Below are positions 50,135-59,246 of a stretch of 64,000 bases of DNA, in pieces. Below the pieces are notes generated by a model that saw only the letters and a program-made list of their open reading frames with translations, had not been told where the DNA came from and did not search any database. Made by a program: the position numbers and the translations under genes. Source of the DNA: Paulinella micropora (lineage: Eukaryota > Cercozoa > Imbricatea > Euglyphida > Paulinellidae). The stretch spans positions 70,001 to 134,000 of the forward strand of contig WBZZ01005935.1 of assembly GCA_019918135.1 (NCBI GenBank), given 5' to 3'. How positions within the stretch are numbered: the stretch's first letter is position 1; each line of letters opens with the position of its first letter.

Positions 50135-51045
50135 ATGTCGGACCACCTTGATGGCAGGTTCTCGGTGAGCATCTTTGGTAGCATCACAGCAGACCCCCTG
50201 CTGGGCTTGATCGACGTGTCTCGGGCGCTGCATTACGTCCAGAACTGCGACCTCCAAAGCGCGCGCAAAAAGATACAGAGTGCCAAGCGCAGGTTCCCTG
50301 ACGTGGTCTTTACTCGGATCAAATTTAAGGGCACTTCGCTGGCCAGTCTCGCCTGCAGCCAGGACTCTTTAGCCAGATTGTTGGATCGATTGGAGATCAG
50401 AGGACTAGCAGCAGAGGAATTGCTCCAAGAGTTTAGTCGCGTTTGCAGCGATCCCTCTCTACCGCTCCCTGCGGTTTATCACATGATTCCGGGCTCGAAT
50501 GTTGTGGTCGAACCTTGCCGGGCACCGGCGGAGGGCGGGGGCTCTGCTCAGCCGCCGGAGCCCAGCGACGAAACAACGGATGAGGAGGACGAGGACGAGG
50601 ACAGCGACAAAGACGGAGAAGAAGAAGAAGCAGCAGCAACAGCAGAAAAAGGAAAAGTGGTTGCGTCAGTATCGTCGTCGTCGGCGGCGGGCCCAGGCGG
50701 CGCCCCTGAGGGCCGCCGACGTCCCAGAAAGAAGCAAAGAAGAGAGCCCGGCCCCGCTGCTGCTGGCAGCAAACCCCCCCGCGGGAGCCTGCGGGCGGAG
50801 GTGAGATTGCAAAGAGCGTCCGGGAACGGAAGGAGCGCCTGTCCCACATGGCAGAATCCATCCACCAACTGACAAGGCTCGAGAAACAACTAGACATCGC
50901 GCTGGAAACCTTGCGCTCATTTAGCCCCACCTCTCAGTTCCGCGCGGATGCCGTGGAGCTGTTCTTAGACAAGGTCTTCTTGGAATTGGGAGACGAGGCC
51001 AGGGGCCACGCCGGGGGGCAGGCCCCCCGCGCGGGCCTGACTTGA
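50135..51045 (+). CDS. Hypothetical protein with acidic/basic linker and coiled-coil end, broken
   Basis: ATG 50135 opens MSDHLDGRFSVSIFGSITAD. Residues about 10-110 form a compact domain (PLLGLIDVSRALHYVQNCDL, SARKKIQSAKRRFPDVVFTR) with a loose resemblance to viral BRO-N/MSV199 DNA-binding domains; this is weak. An acidic tract (DETTDEEDEDEDSDKDGEEE) and a basic one (RRRPRKKQRREPG) follow, then a C-terminal coiled coil (SIHQLTRLEKQLDIALETLR). The gene is broken about once. AATAAA lies at about 51095. Confidence 0.45.
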
Positions 51046-51183
51046 GAGTGCCCCTCGCAGTGCCAAATGTAAGCTGTTTGGGTCGAGCTTTTTAATAAAA
51101 CATTTTTTTTTTACTTGAGCACTGCGAGGCCCGCGCAGCTTATTGTACTACGAAATCGTCGCCCGCATAGCCCACGCTTATCT

Positions 51184-53380
51184 TTATCTAGTTCTGCCAC
51201 ACAGCCTGATCTCGAACGACGTAGTTATGTTGGCTGTCTGTTCGTTTCTTATAGCGTCGGCGGCGACCTCTGCCAGTGTGTAGAGCGCACTGGCAAAAGG
51301 CTGCGGACTTCTTGGTTGCTGTTGCTGCGGCGGCGGCGGCGTTGCTGTCCATGCCTTCCACGACGCCATCGTCTCTAAAGAGAACCCAGGCAGTAGCTCT
51401 GGTAAGCGTGCTTTGAGGTCCTGCGATTCCCTTTGCTCTCTTTCAAGTTTCTCCCGTTGGATAGGCAGTGCATGACCGTTTGGCAACCTGTGTACGTTTT
51501 GATTAAACCAATCCAAGTACAGTGAACAAAAATTCTTCAGTTCCAGTTCGAGCCCGTCCTTCTTTACGTCATCAGTATCTTCCATAATGGATTGCAACCT
51601 ATTAAACAGAGTATTCCAGTTATTCCAGAATGCATACACCACCGTGTCAAGACCATTCGTTTTTTCCCACCATTGTGTCCACTTGGCTGCCCACATGACC
51701 CGAGCTTGTTCCAAAGCGTTTGTACGCTTAAGCTCCCTGGTCCTATCAGTTTGGTCCGGATTTTTGCTGCTTAAGCGTTTTTTCTTTGCTGTCACAACCT
51801 CCTTGTGCATTTGTTGAAACATAGCCCTTGGTGACTGGGCCTCCTCCTGTATTCCCAAACTGTGAATATCTGTTCGTAGCTGATCGACGACACTTTGCCC
51901 CTTTTCTAGTTGTTTCTGAAGCTCTAGGAATTTTTTTTTTGATCACTGCATCGTCTTGTGTTGGGTGCGCCCGCGAAAAAGATTGAAAAATCTTGGCGCG
52001 AGCTTGGATAAGCAAGAGAAGACACTTGATAAAGCAACGTACGTCGTGTGCGCCAAAGCTGGGATAAGCCAGCACTAATTCTTTTATTTCGTCGACCCTG
52101 CGGAACCGAAACATGTCGGGGTTGCTGGGGTGCTTTTCTATGAAGGCACTCTCGTACAAAAACCTTGCCTTGGGCCGGCCTGTGCTAAAGTAGCTAACAC
52201 CGCCGCCACCTACTGGTACGCTGAGATATCGTGCGGCACGGAACAGGAAACCGTCGTATTCTCGTGTCCCAGCTTTGCTCTGGCACAAGTCGTCGTACCA
52301 CCACTCGCAGGCAATGGTCAGTGCTTCGCTAAGTACAAAATTAGGAGACCCTAGCATCTTGTCCCACTCCACGTGTAAACTTAGCTTTTCCCAAAGCACT
52401 AGGAAATAGCTTGGCTTTAGGCGCGTGAAACCATTGGCCACGGCGCTGAGTAAGTTAGCTAGTTTTACTACTTCCGTGTTGTTTTTGTATAGGCTGGCGT
52501 CGAAATCGATCTGCATACAGCATTCGGGTGATATGTCCTGGAGCAAGAACTGGCGGGATTTTTCGCTGTAAATCGTTCCTTCTGGCGTCCAATTAAAGAA
52601 CAAAACTTGTGCTGTTCCCAGAACGTTTAACATCGCGTCGACCAAGACCAGGAAAAGAGTTGCGCCAGGAAAATCTGAGGATTCTTGGTACGCTAACAAG
52701 GTTGTCTCTTTTCCAGTGCTCTGCCCTTTTACAAGCTCTGTAGCAACCCAATAGTTCTTGGCGCTGTAGGTAGCTTTGCTGTCGTTGGAAGTACGGACTG
52801 CTTGCGCTCTGTTGTCGTTCGCGTCATCATCAAAGATGAATACCAGGCCATACACCTTAGGCACTAATGCACATTTTTGTAGGTGTCCAAGTAGCTGCAA
52901 ATAATCAATGAGCTGGCCAATCAGCATTGGCTTGTTCCTTGATAGATTAGCTGCTACGTGTTTTAGAACCAGATCGCTGTCGGCCAGCCTAATAACAGTG
53001 TCCCAGCTAGCATCGTCGGCGGAAAGGTTGGCCAGCTTTGCGACTTGTGCTTTGGAGAGACTGGGGCAAGGAATTTGGTTGGGCCAGACGCTTTGGAGCT
53101 CCCGTTTAAATTTGTCGCTATTTTGAACCAGCTCGAGCTCCAGAGTCGCCATCAGTGTATCGGCGGAAAGGTGGCGTCGGAGCCTGATTGGACGCCAACG
53201 TTCGATTATTCCAACCATCTTTGCTGGTGGTATAAAACCCTGGGCGATCTCTTCTGCTCGGATCCGGTGGCGTTGGCATAGCTTGTCTAGCAGCTCGGTC
53301 CGCAGGATAGTTTGTCGACGCCCGTCTGCTACCGTCTGTCGATCATCGGTCCTGCGGACTTTGCTACGCGGCGTTTCCAT
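51184..53380 (-). CDS. Large hypothetical protein, about 730 residues, broken
   Basis: The ATG at 53380 opens METPRSKVRRTDDRQTVADG. The N-terminal two-thirds is a mixed alpha/beta globular region with GLVFIFDDDANDNRAQAV, NYWVATELVKGQSTGKETTL, GATLFLVLVDAMLNVLG and CMQIDFDASLYKNN; the acidic FIFDDD and VLVDA stretches could be metal or phosphate sites but do not match a family I know. The C-terminal third is helical with Gln/Pro runs (TPPPPQQQQPRSPQP). It is broken about once. The partial gene at the right edge (62893) has a similar overall style, without clear homology. Confidence 0.5.
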
Positions 53381-53566
53381 CGTGTGTTGTTCTTCTTGTT
53401 GTGTTTCATGTAAACTGCAGCTCTTACATAATTGCAGTAGTTACAATTTGTATTTCTCCCCCCTCCCTCCTCCCCTCCCCTCCTCCCTCTTCCCCTCCCC
53501 TCCTCTTCCCTCCGAAGGAGTAGTAAATATTTTCGCCTAGCTATAGCTTTTAATAAAATCATTTTT

Positions 53567-54625
53567 TTAGGGTACTTTTTTCTGTTCTTTTATTAAAAGA
53601 GAGTCTCTCTTGTAATGTCTTGGTGCGCCTTCCTCGGCAACTTGTCGGCATCGCCAAGACAGTTGCCGAAGACACGCTAGCAGCATCTGTTCATACTGCC
53701 GCAAACACTCAAGGTTCGTCTGCGCCGACTGGTTATAGTCTTCCAACTTCGACAAGCGCTCTTCCTGCCACCGCCGCAGCATCAGTTGTAGCCGCGCCTT
53801 GCCCTTTGCCTCGAGCTGCTGTCTCTGCCACAGCTGCCGCTGCGCTAGCTTCTGCTGCTGTTCGAGGTGTTGTTGGCCTAGCTGCTGTCGCTGCGCCAGC
53901 ATGCTCCTGTTAGCATCCCCACGCAGGGCCTGCCATTCGGAAGACTCGTGGTGCCTCTGCGCGTACCGCTCCAACACCCGCTCGAGTTCTTGCCGTTCCT
54001 GTTCGTGTCCGCGCCAGAGCGCGTCTTTCTCCTCTTGGTGCTGCGCCTCGAGTTCTGCTTGCTCTTGTCTGTGCCGCATGGTGAGCCCCGCCTGGTCCTT
54101 CTGAGCCTGTGACACTAACCTCAAAAGTAGCTGCTTAATATTTTCCTGTTGCCTCTGTGCCTTGGCCATATTTTGTTCACCCAGCTCTAGTCCTAGCGGC
54201 GCCCGCGACAGTCTTGCTTGCGGCAGCCGTCGGAACTTATCCAGGTCGGTATTAATCTGCCGCAGCTTTTCCAGCCGCGAATCCAATTGCTGTTTTTTCT
54301 TCTGTGTACTATCTTCTATCGATAGCCGCAGTGTTTCTAGCCATTGCTTCGCCGTGGCTGAAGTCTGGGGCTGCTCCGGGGTGCGCACCCCCGCAACCTG
54401 GACTTTAGATAAAGCCCAGGCCTTCAGCTGGGTATCACGAATGACCCGCACACAAGACTGGCGTTCTTTGCCGAGCCTTTCAAGCTCCTGGTCAACTACA
54501 TTTAACGCTGCGATGCACCAGGGCTGCTGTGATATTGGCGGCAGCTGCTGCAAACAGCCGACCTCTGTCCTCGGTGGACTGTTGCAAGAATTACCAAGCT
54601 TTCTGTCGGCTAACAAGTCTGACAT
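53567..54625 (-). CDS. Long coiled-coil protein, 352 residues, apparently whole
   Basis: The first ATG in a credible context is at 54625 (MSDLLADRKLGNSCNSPPRT); frames upstream run through G/C tracts. From residue about 70 it is a nearly continuous Gln/Glu/Arg/Leu coiled coil (AELEAQHQEEKDALWRGHEQ, ERQELERVLERYAQRHHESS, LGQQHLEQQQKLAQRQLWQR). It is a filament-like or tether protein; no family is recognised. A T-rich AATAAA-containing stretch lies just beyond its 3' end. Confidence 0.6.
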   Translation of the reverse strand: MSDLLADRKLGNSCNSPPRTEVGCLQQLPPISQQPWCIAALNVVDQELERLGKERQSCVRVIRDTQLKAWALSKVQVAGVRTPEQPQTSATAKQWLETLRLSIEDSTQKKKQQLDSRLEKLRQINTDLDKFRRLPQARLSRAPLGLELGEQNMAKAQRQQENIKQLLLRLVSQAQKDQAGLTMRHRQEQAELEAQHQEEKDALWRGHEQERQELERVLERYAQRHHESSEWQALRGDANRSMLAQRQQLGQQHLEQQQKLAQRQLWQRQQLEAKGKARLQLMLRRWQEERLSKLEDYNQSAQTNLECLRQYEQMLLACLRQLSWRCRQVAEEGAPRHYKRDSLLIKEQKKVP

Positions 54626-54659
54626 AGAAGAGAGTTCCTTGCTCCTTAGTCTAGATACT

Positions 54660-54800
54660 TTTTTCGGGGGGGGGGGGGAGAATACAAGAAATAAAGAAAG
54701 AGGGACGAGGGCCCAAACGCCACGAAGAGGGGGGGGGGGCACCCCCCCCCCTTACATGGCACGCGTAGAGGGGGGGGGGGGTGCCCCCCCCCCCCCTTCA
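54660..54800. repeat. Cluster of G-run/C-run foldbacks
   Basis: A G run (54667-54678) is followed by GGGGGGGGGGGCACCCCCCC (about 54730-54750) and GGGGGGGGGGGTGCCCCCCC (about 54771-54797). The last two are inverted repeats with arms of about 10 bases and a two-base centre. They lie upstream of the coiled-coil gene and downstream of the FEN1-like gene. Confidence 0.7.
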
Positions 54801-54921
54801 CACGCGCACGCACACCCCCAAGAAGGACAAGATCGACGGTTGAATGAAGTTTTAAATGCTGTCTGGTCCATAGAGTTTTAAGTTTTAATAAAAAAAGAAA
54901 TACCTTGCCTGGCTTGCCTGG

Positions 54922-56218
54922 CTAGCTGGCCGGGCTAGTTTCGGGCTGGTGGAGCGATTGCCAGTAGCGAACTTGCAAATTGTGTATTTCCATGGCTTTC
55001 CGCAGGGTCGTGAGGTCGGGCAAACGTTTGGCCAGTAGACGTGTATCAAAATGAATTTCCTCTGTTGTACGCTTAGATTCAAAGGGCACGCTGCCCCTAG
55101 ATTTGTAGACATAGGCAGCACACACGTCAAGCACAAAAGTTCGCAGGTCGGAGTACCCGAGCGCGGGGCCGCGCTCGCGCTCCTCCTGCACTGCTAGCAG
55201 AGCTCTGGCCGCAAGGCCTGCCGCGCAGCTCGCGTGCGGTAGAAAGTCCGTCCCGTTTAGCATGACGGCGCGCAACCAAGCGCTGACACCGCCGGGGCAG
55301 CGTCGCAAGAAGTCATAGACCTTGTTCAGGTCCAACAGAAACTTGCGGCGGAACGAGACTAGAAGGGACGGTCTCTCGCAGGCCGGGTCGTACTTCGACA
55401 GGGCAATGAGCCCGAGCGCGAGAAAATCGGTGTCGACCGTGTCGAAGAGAACGCGGCAGCCGGGCAGGGCCGTACGGGTGCGCTCGGCCCACCTGAAACA
55501 GCCCAGGTCTGCCTCCCCCTCTTGCACCGCGCTGTAGCGTCCCTGGCGCCAAACCAGACGCCCCCGCTCGCTCTGGCTCGAGCGCCCAGCAACCGCCGGC
55601 GCAGCCTAAATCGAGCACTACCAGTGGGTAGGCGGCCTGCGCTCGGCTGTGGTCCTCTTTGCCTGCAAGGGCGGCTAGGTGCTTCCAAGCCCCTGCGTCC
55701 TGCAGCTTCTCAGAGCGCAAGAGCAGATCTTGGACGTGCTGTAGCAGTAGAGGGCGAGTCTGTCGCTCAGCCAGCAAGTCCTCTGCGTGTGCGCCCGCGA
55801 TAGCTTCTCCGTTGTGCAGCAGCCTGTCGTTCTCCCCTGCGACCTGAATCCGCTCGGGCGGGGGCAGCTTGCGCGGGTCTCGCGCAAGTTTGGCACGCGA
55901 TTGCGCACGTTTCTGTTGGGTTGCTTGCTTCAGTGGCGTCGTGAGTGCAGGCTTGTCGGCCACCAACACCACCGCACAAGTCAGCGGGTGCTCTTGGAGC
56001 ACGCGCGTCACCAGCGTGGGCGCCAACCGCGCCCAGATGTCGGTTTCGCCCTCTGCACGTCGCTTGGCGGCCTCTATGCACAGGTGCTGTAGGCGAACCA
56101 GCGTGTCCTGCACCACCACCAGCGGACCGCCCGCGGCTGGTACGGCCCCGAGCTGTCCCGCGTGCAATGCTTCGGGGCTAATGTCTTCCAGCATCTTCCA
56201 ACCTCCGTAGAGACCCAT
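54922..56218 (-). CDS. FEN1/XPG-like structure-specific nuclease, broken
   Basis: The ATG at 56218 opens MGLYGGWKMLEDISPEALHA, matching the MGI.GLWK.L start of the XPG family. The N-terminal nuclease half continues with PLVVVQDTLVRLQHLCIEAA (first acidic site), then AVVLVADKPALTTPLKQATQ, the VFVFDG.PP.LK..T-like word, and a Lys/Arg-rich arch. The internal half has CRVLFDTVDTDFLALGLIAL, the D.DF metal site, and AVMLNGTDFLPHASC, the second Asp pair. Cellular FEN1 is about 380 residues; this is about 430. Large DNA viruses use such nucleases (poxvirus G5-like) in replication and recombination. It is broken about once. Confidence 0.6.
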
Positions 56219-56280
56219 TTCTTCCTCTGTGCGTGTCTGTCTCTCCCTCTTGCTCTCTTTCCTAAGATGTTGGTTCCAAG

Positions 56281-56307
56281 ACAAGACAGCAACAACAAAA
56301 AAAGAAG

Positions 56308-56352
<45 letters not shown>

Positions 56353-56470
56353 GGAGAGGGAGAGAAAGAGAGAGAGGGAGGGGGGGCGGGCTGCCCCCCC
56401 CCCCCAACACTCGTTCCCCTCCTTCCCTTTCTCTTCCCCCCTCCCCCCCCCCCTCCTCCCTCCCTCCGTC
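56281..56470. repeat. (GA)n tract with G and C runs between divergent nuclease genes
   Basis: AGAGAGAGAGAGAGAGAGAG extends, with small breaks, over about 80 bases, followed by GGGGGGCGGGCTGCCCCCCC and then T/C-rich DNA to the next gene. It separates the FEN1-like gene (minus) from the PD-(D/E)XK gene (plus). Confidence 0.75.
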
Positions 56471-56512
56471 CCCTCCGTCCCCTTCCTGGTTCTTGCGGGC
56501 AAGGAACTAAAA

Positions 56513-57496
56513 ATGCAAAAAAGAAAAGCTAGCTCCGAAGCAGAAAGCCCCTGGGGCGCCGTTCTGTACTGGGCACGACGCCCCGAGGTAACCGACAAGA
56601 TTTACCAGCGGCCTCCGAGCTTTATTCCCTGCTACCAGTGCCGCGCGCTGAATGGGCTGCATGGCTGGCTGGAGGCGGAGGTGTGGCCCCGCGCTCGGCC
56701 TCGAGTCAGGCGTAGGAAGAAGACGACCGCGGCTCAAAACGTTTATCGCAGCTGGCGCCGGGGGGTTCGTACGAGCAAAGCGACACGCAGGAGCTCTGCT
56801 GGCGGTGCACGGATCGTACGATCGCCTTTTTTCGGGCGCGGCAACGGCGTCGTGGTGGACCAGCAGCTGAACGCGCTGGTGGAGATGGCGCTCAAGGCCA
56901 GGGAGCCAGCGCTGAGCGGGACACTGTGGGCCAAAGAATATGTGATCTGGGACGGGGCGCCCGCTGCCGAGATGCGACGCTTCCGAGCCAGTCTGGAGGC
57001 TTGCACGGGCCTACGTTTGGCCGGGGAGCTTCTGTGGCGGCTGCACCCCTTGGCAGCCAGCGCCCTATCCTTTCTGTACGGGCGTTTTGGTCGGCCCGTG
57101 GCCGCGCAGCTTCGGGTGCACACGCCTGGACTGGAACTGTGCACTCAGATAGACCAGGTCTGGTTTGAAAAGAGGACGGGCACTTTGTGGCTGCTCGAGA
57201 TCAAAAAGTCACAGGAGGTATTTGACAGTGCTCTACCTGGCGCGCCGGCGCTGCGGGGTGTGTCCTGGGCGGGCTGGCCTGACACGCCCATGCACAGGTT
57301 CCTGGTGCAAGCCGCCATGGCCGAGTGGCTGTTTGAGCAGACGTACGAGTGTCGGCTGCGCGTGGCTTCGGCGGTGGTCTGTGTCGGGACCTACGGCGTC
57401 GCCATGCGCCCGATGCCAAGCGCGCTGCTAGCCGGCGCGCGCTCTGCATTTCCACTCCCAACTTCCGGGCCAACAACTAGCCGCCGTCCCCGGTGA
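56513..57496 (+). CDS. PD-(D/E)XK nuclease-like protein, 327 residues, apparently whole
   Basis: ATG 56513 (MQKRKASSEAESPWGAVLYW) is the first after the low-complexity leader. A basic stretch (RRRKKTTAAQNVYRSWRRGV) precedes a globular C-terminal domain. The nuclease motif is CTQIDQVWFEKRTGTLWLLE followed by IKKS (residues about 211-232): Asp, then Glu-x-Lys after a beta turn, as in lambda-exonuclease/YqaJ and related enzymes. Further helices and a strand follow (MAEWLFEQTYECRLRVASAV). It is divergent from the FEN1-like gene, so the two may form a recombination or genome-processing module. TTATTAATAAAAAA follows its stop. Confidence 0.6.
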   Translation: MQKRKASSEAESPWGAVLYWARRPEVTDKIYQRPPSFIPCYQCRALNGLHGWLEAEVWPRARPRVRRRKKTTAAQNVYRSWRRGVRTSKATRRSSAGGARIVRSPFFGRGNGVVVDQQLNALVEMALKAREPALSGTLWAKEYVIWDGAPAAEMRRFRASLEACTGLRLAGELLWRLHPLAASALSFLYGRFGRPVAAQLRVHTPGLELCTQIDQVWFEKRTGTLWLLEIKKSQEVFDSALPGAPALRGVSWAGWPDTPMHRFLVQAAMAEWLFEQTYECRLRVASAVVCVGTYGVAMRPMPSALLAGARSAFPLPTSGPTTSRRPR

Positions 57497-57603
57497 GAGC
57501 AAAGAAAACGGCCGACCAAAACAAAAAAAAATTATTAATAAAAAAACTGAGAGTTCTCGCAAGAAAGAGTACAAAGGCCTGACAGGCAAGGCCTTGAATT
57601 TTG

Positions 57604-58064
57604 TCAGTAGGGCGGCCAGCCTGTCAGTTTTTGTAGCCGTTTTTCAATCAGTTGGTACAGTATGCTGCGGCCGGCCTGAGCCCCCAGCGCCCATTCTATA
57701 ATCCACAGGGCTATTTCTAGATTATTAGAGCTGTCGTCTGAGGCGCGCCACGACCTGCCCTCTATCTGCAGGAGACGCAGGAGCACGTAGTGAGTGAGCG
57801 CGCCGAGCCCCGTGGCTGCATAGGCTGCGCGCAGGTTAGGGAATCCAGCCCCAGCAGTGCGAGTGTCGCTGCCGTCCTTGCGCGGCGAGGGGCGATAACG
57901 GGACATAAAACGGCGCTCATTGTTCCTAAACTGTCTGTTGCCCCGCAGTATGCGTCGCAAGGCCCTAAGATCACGCTCCGCCCCCCCCCCCCCCCCCTGA
58001 GCGGCAGAGGGTCCACGAGTTTTTGGGCCACCGCTCTTATCAGGCGCGCGAGCCCGTCGGGCAA
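57604..58064 (-). CDS. Hypothetical protein downstream of the kinase, broken
   Basis: It lies directly after the kinase stop on the same strand. The first part reads MPDGLARLIRAVAQKLVDPL, and the later part is a helical region (ERDLRALRRILRGNRQFRNN, then LTHYVLLRLLQIEGRSWRAS and SILYQLIEKRLQKLTGWPPY). A G/C run lies inside. It is broken about once. It could be a separate small gene or an extension of the kinase; no domain is recognised. Confidence 0.4.
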
Positions 58065-59009
58065 CTAGGCCAGCGCGTACAAGCTCCAGTAGCGCAGCCC
58101 TTTGCCGACCGAAACGTCCAAATAAGCGCTGCGCGCTGCCCCCCACGCGCTCCAAAAACGACGCGCGTTCCAGCCCTGCCAGTGGGGCAGAGCGGCGGCC
58201 AGCGCGTCCGGGCAGACGGAAACCAGGTAGGCTACCAGGGCATCGGCATGCCCGCCTGGCCGCGGAGGCAAATACGAGAAACAGGCTTCGTCTAGATCCG
58301 CCAACAGTACACGACGCACCTCGCACTCGCCGGCGTTTTCCGGCGAGTCCTGGAGCGCTAAGAGCACGTTCGAGGCCTTCAAGTCGTGGAAAAAAAACCC
58401 CGCTTCGGCCAGCCGCACCAGGTGACGGACCAGTGGTTGCAGCACCTGTCGGCACAGTTTAGGCGCGGGGAGTGCTGGCAGTGAACCCGCCGGGGTTTTT
58501 TGGTTTCCGTCGCCCAACAGGAATTCATCCAGGTCAGTGTCCAGTCTGTCCAGCACCAGCGCCCAACAGCTCCCTCTCTGTGTCCGTGGGCTAATCTTGT
58601 GCCTCTGGTTTTTCGAGTCCCGATTCAAACGCGCCTGCATGCGCGCCAGCTCCTTGGCCACACCCGACCGAGTTGGCTCCTGGTGCTCGACCAACCACTC
58701 ACTCACACACGCTCGCTCTAGAATCAAAGCCCCGCGCAAGGGGCTGGTCACTCCCAGCACGGTCCCTAGCTTCATGCCACGCCACTGACTACCCAGCGGG
58801 TCGTATGTTAGCTTAATCACAACCGACCCGCCCTCGTCGCCAAAAACGGAGCCGAAAGACCCCATGCCGATTAACTCTGCGTTTTCGAGCGCATCCAACA
58901 ATTCACTTGTGTCCTGTCGGCCAAGTTGGCAATTGCCGTTGCACAGACTGCCCCGGGCTTCGGGCTCCGCTTCAAACTCCGCCAGCATCCGCTTCCACCA
59001 AACTTGCAT
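58065..59009 (-). CDS. Protein kinase-like, 314 residues
   Basis: The ATG at 59009 opens MQVWWKRMLAEFEAEPEARG. Kinase landmarks are in order: glycine loop IGMGSFGSVFG (residues 47-57), the lysine in SVVIKL (66), a hinge with WALVLDRLDTDLDEFL (about 149-164), the catalytic loop AGFFFHDLKASNVLL (about 203-217, HDLK in place of HRDLK) and the metal-binding DLD in VLLADLDEACF (about 238) in place of DFG. The C-lobe then continues to residue 314 without an obvious activation-segment APE. This is the style of large-DNA-virus Ser/Thr kinases. It faces the zinc-finger gene across a divergent region. Confidence 0.7.
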   Translation of the reverse strand: MQVWWKRMLAEFEAEPEARGSLCNGNCQLGRQDTSELLDALENAELIGMGSFGSVFGDEGGSVVIKLTYDPLGSQWRGMKLGTVLGVTSPLRGALILERACVSEWLVEHQEPTRSGVAKELARMQARLNRDSKNQRHKISPRTQRGSCWALVLDRLDTDLDEFLLGDGNQKTPAGSLPALPAPKLCRQVLQPLVRHLVRLAEAGFFFHDLKASNVLLALQDSPENAGECEVRRVLLADLDEACFSYLPPRPGGHADALVAYLVSVCPDALAAALPHWQGWNARRFWSAWGAARSAYLDVSVGKGLRYWSLYALA

Positions 59010-59246
59010 TTAATTTTCTTCTGTTTTGTTTTGTGTCTAGCTGGCCAAAAAACAACAAGTGAAAATAAAGAGAGACCCAGAGCCCCCCCCCCCTCTCTTT
59101 CGTTCCCCCTCTCGCCTGCTTTTGGCCCCCCCCCCCTCTTTCTTCTCTTCTTTGTTTGGGGGCGGGTCTTTTTTTTTCTTTTTGTTGAGCCGGCCTCTAC
59201 CAGCTGCAGTAAATGCTCCTTAAAAACACGGGCAGAGGCCGTGCGT

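Noticed and set aside
50135-50470. Firm BRO-N/MSV199 assignment for the gene at 50135
   Set aside because: The resemblance is limited to a loose IDVSRAL...SARKKI pattern; kept only as a weak possibility.
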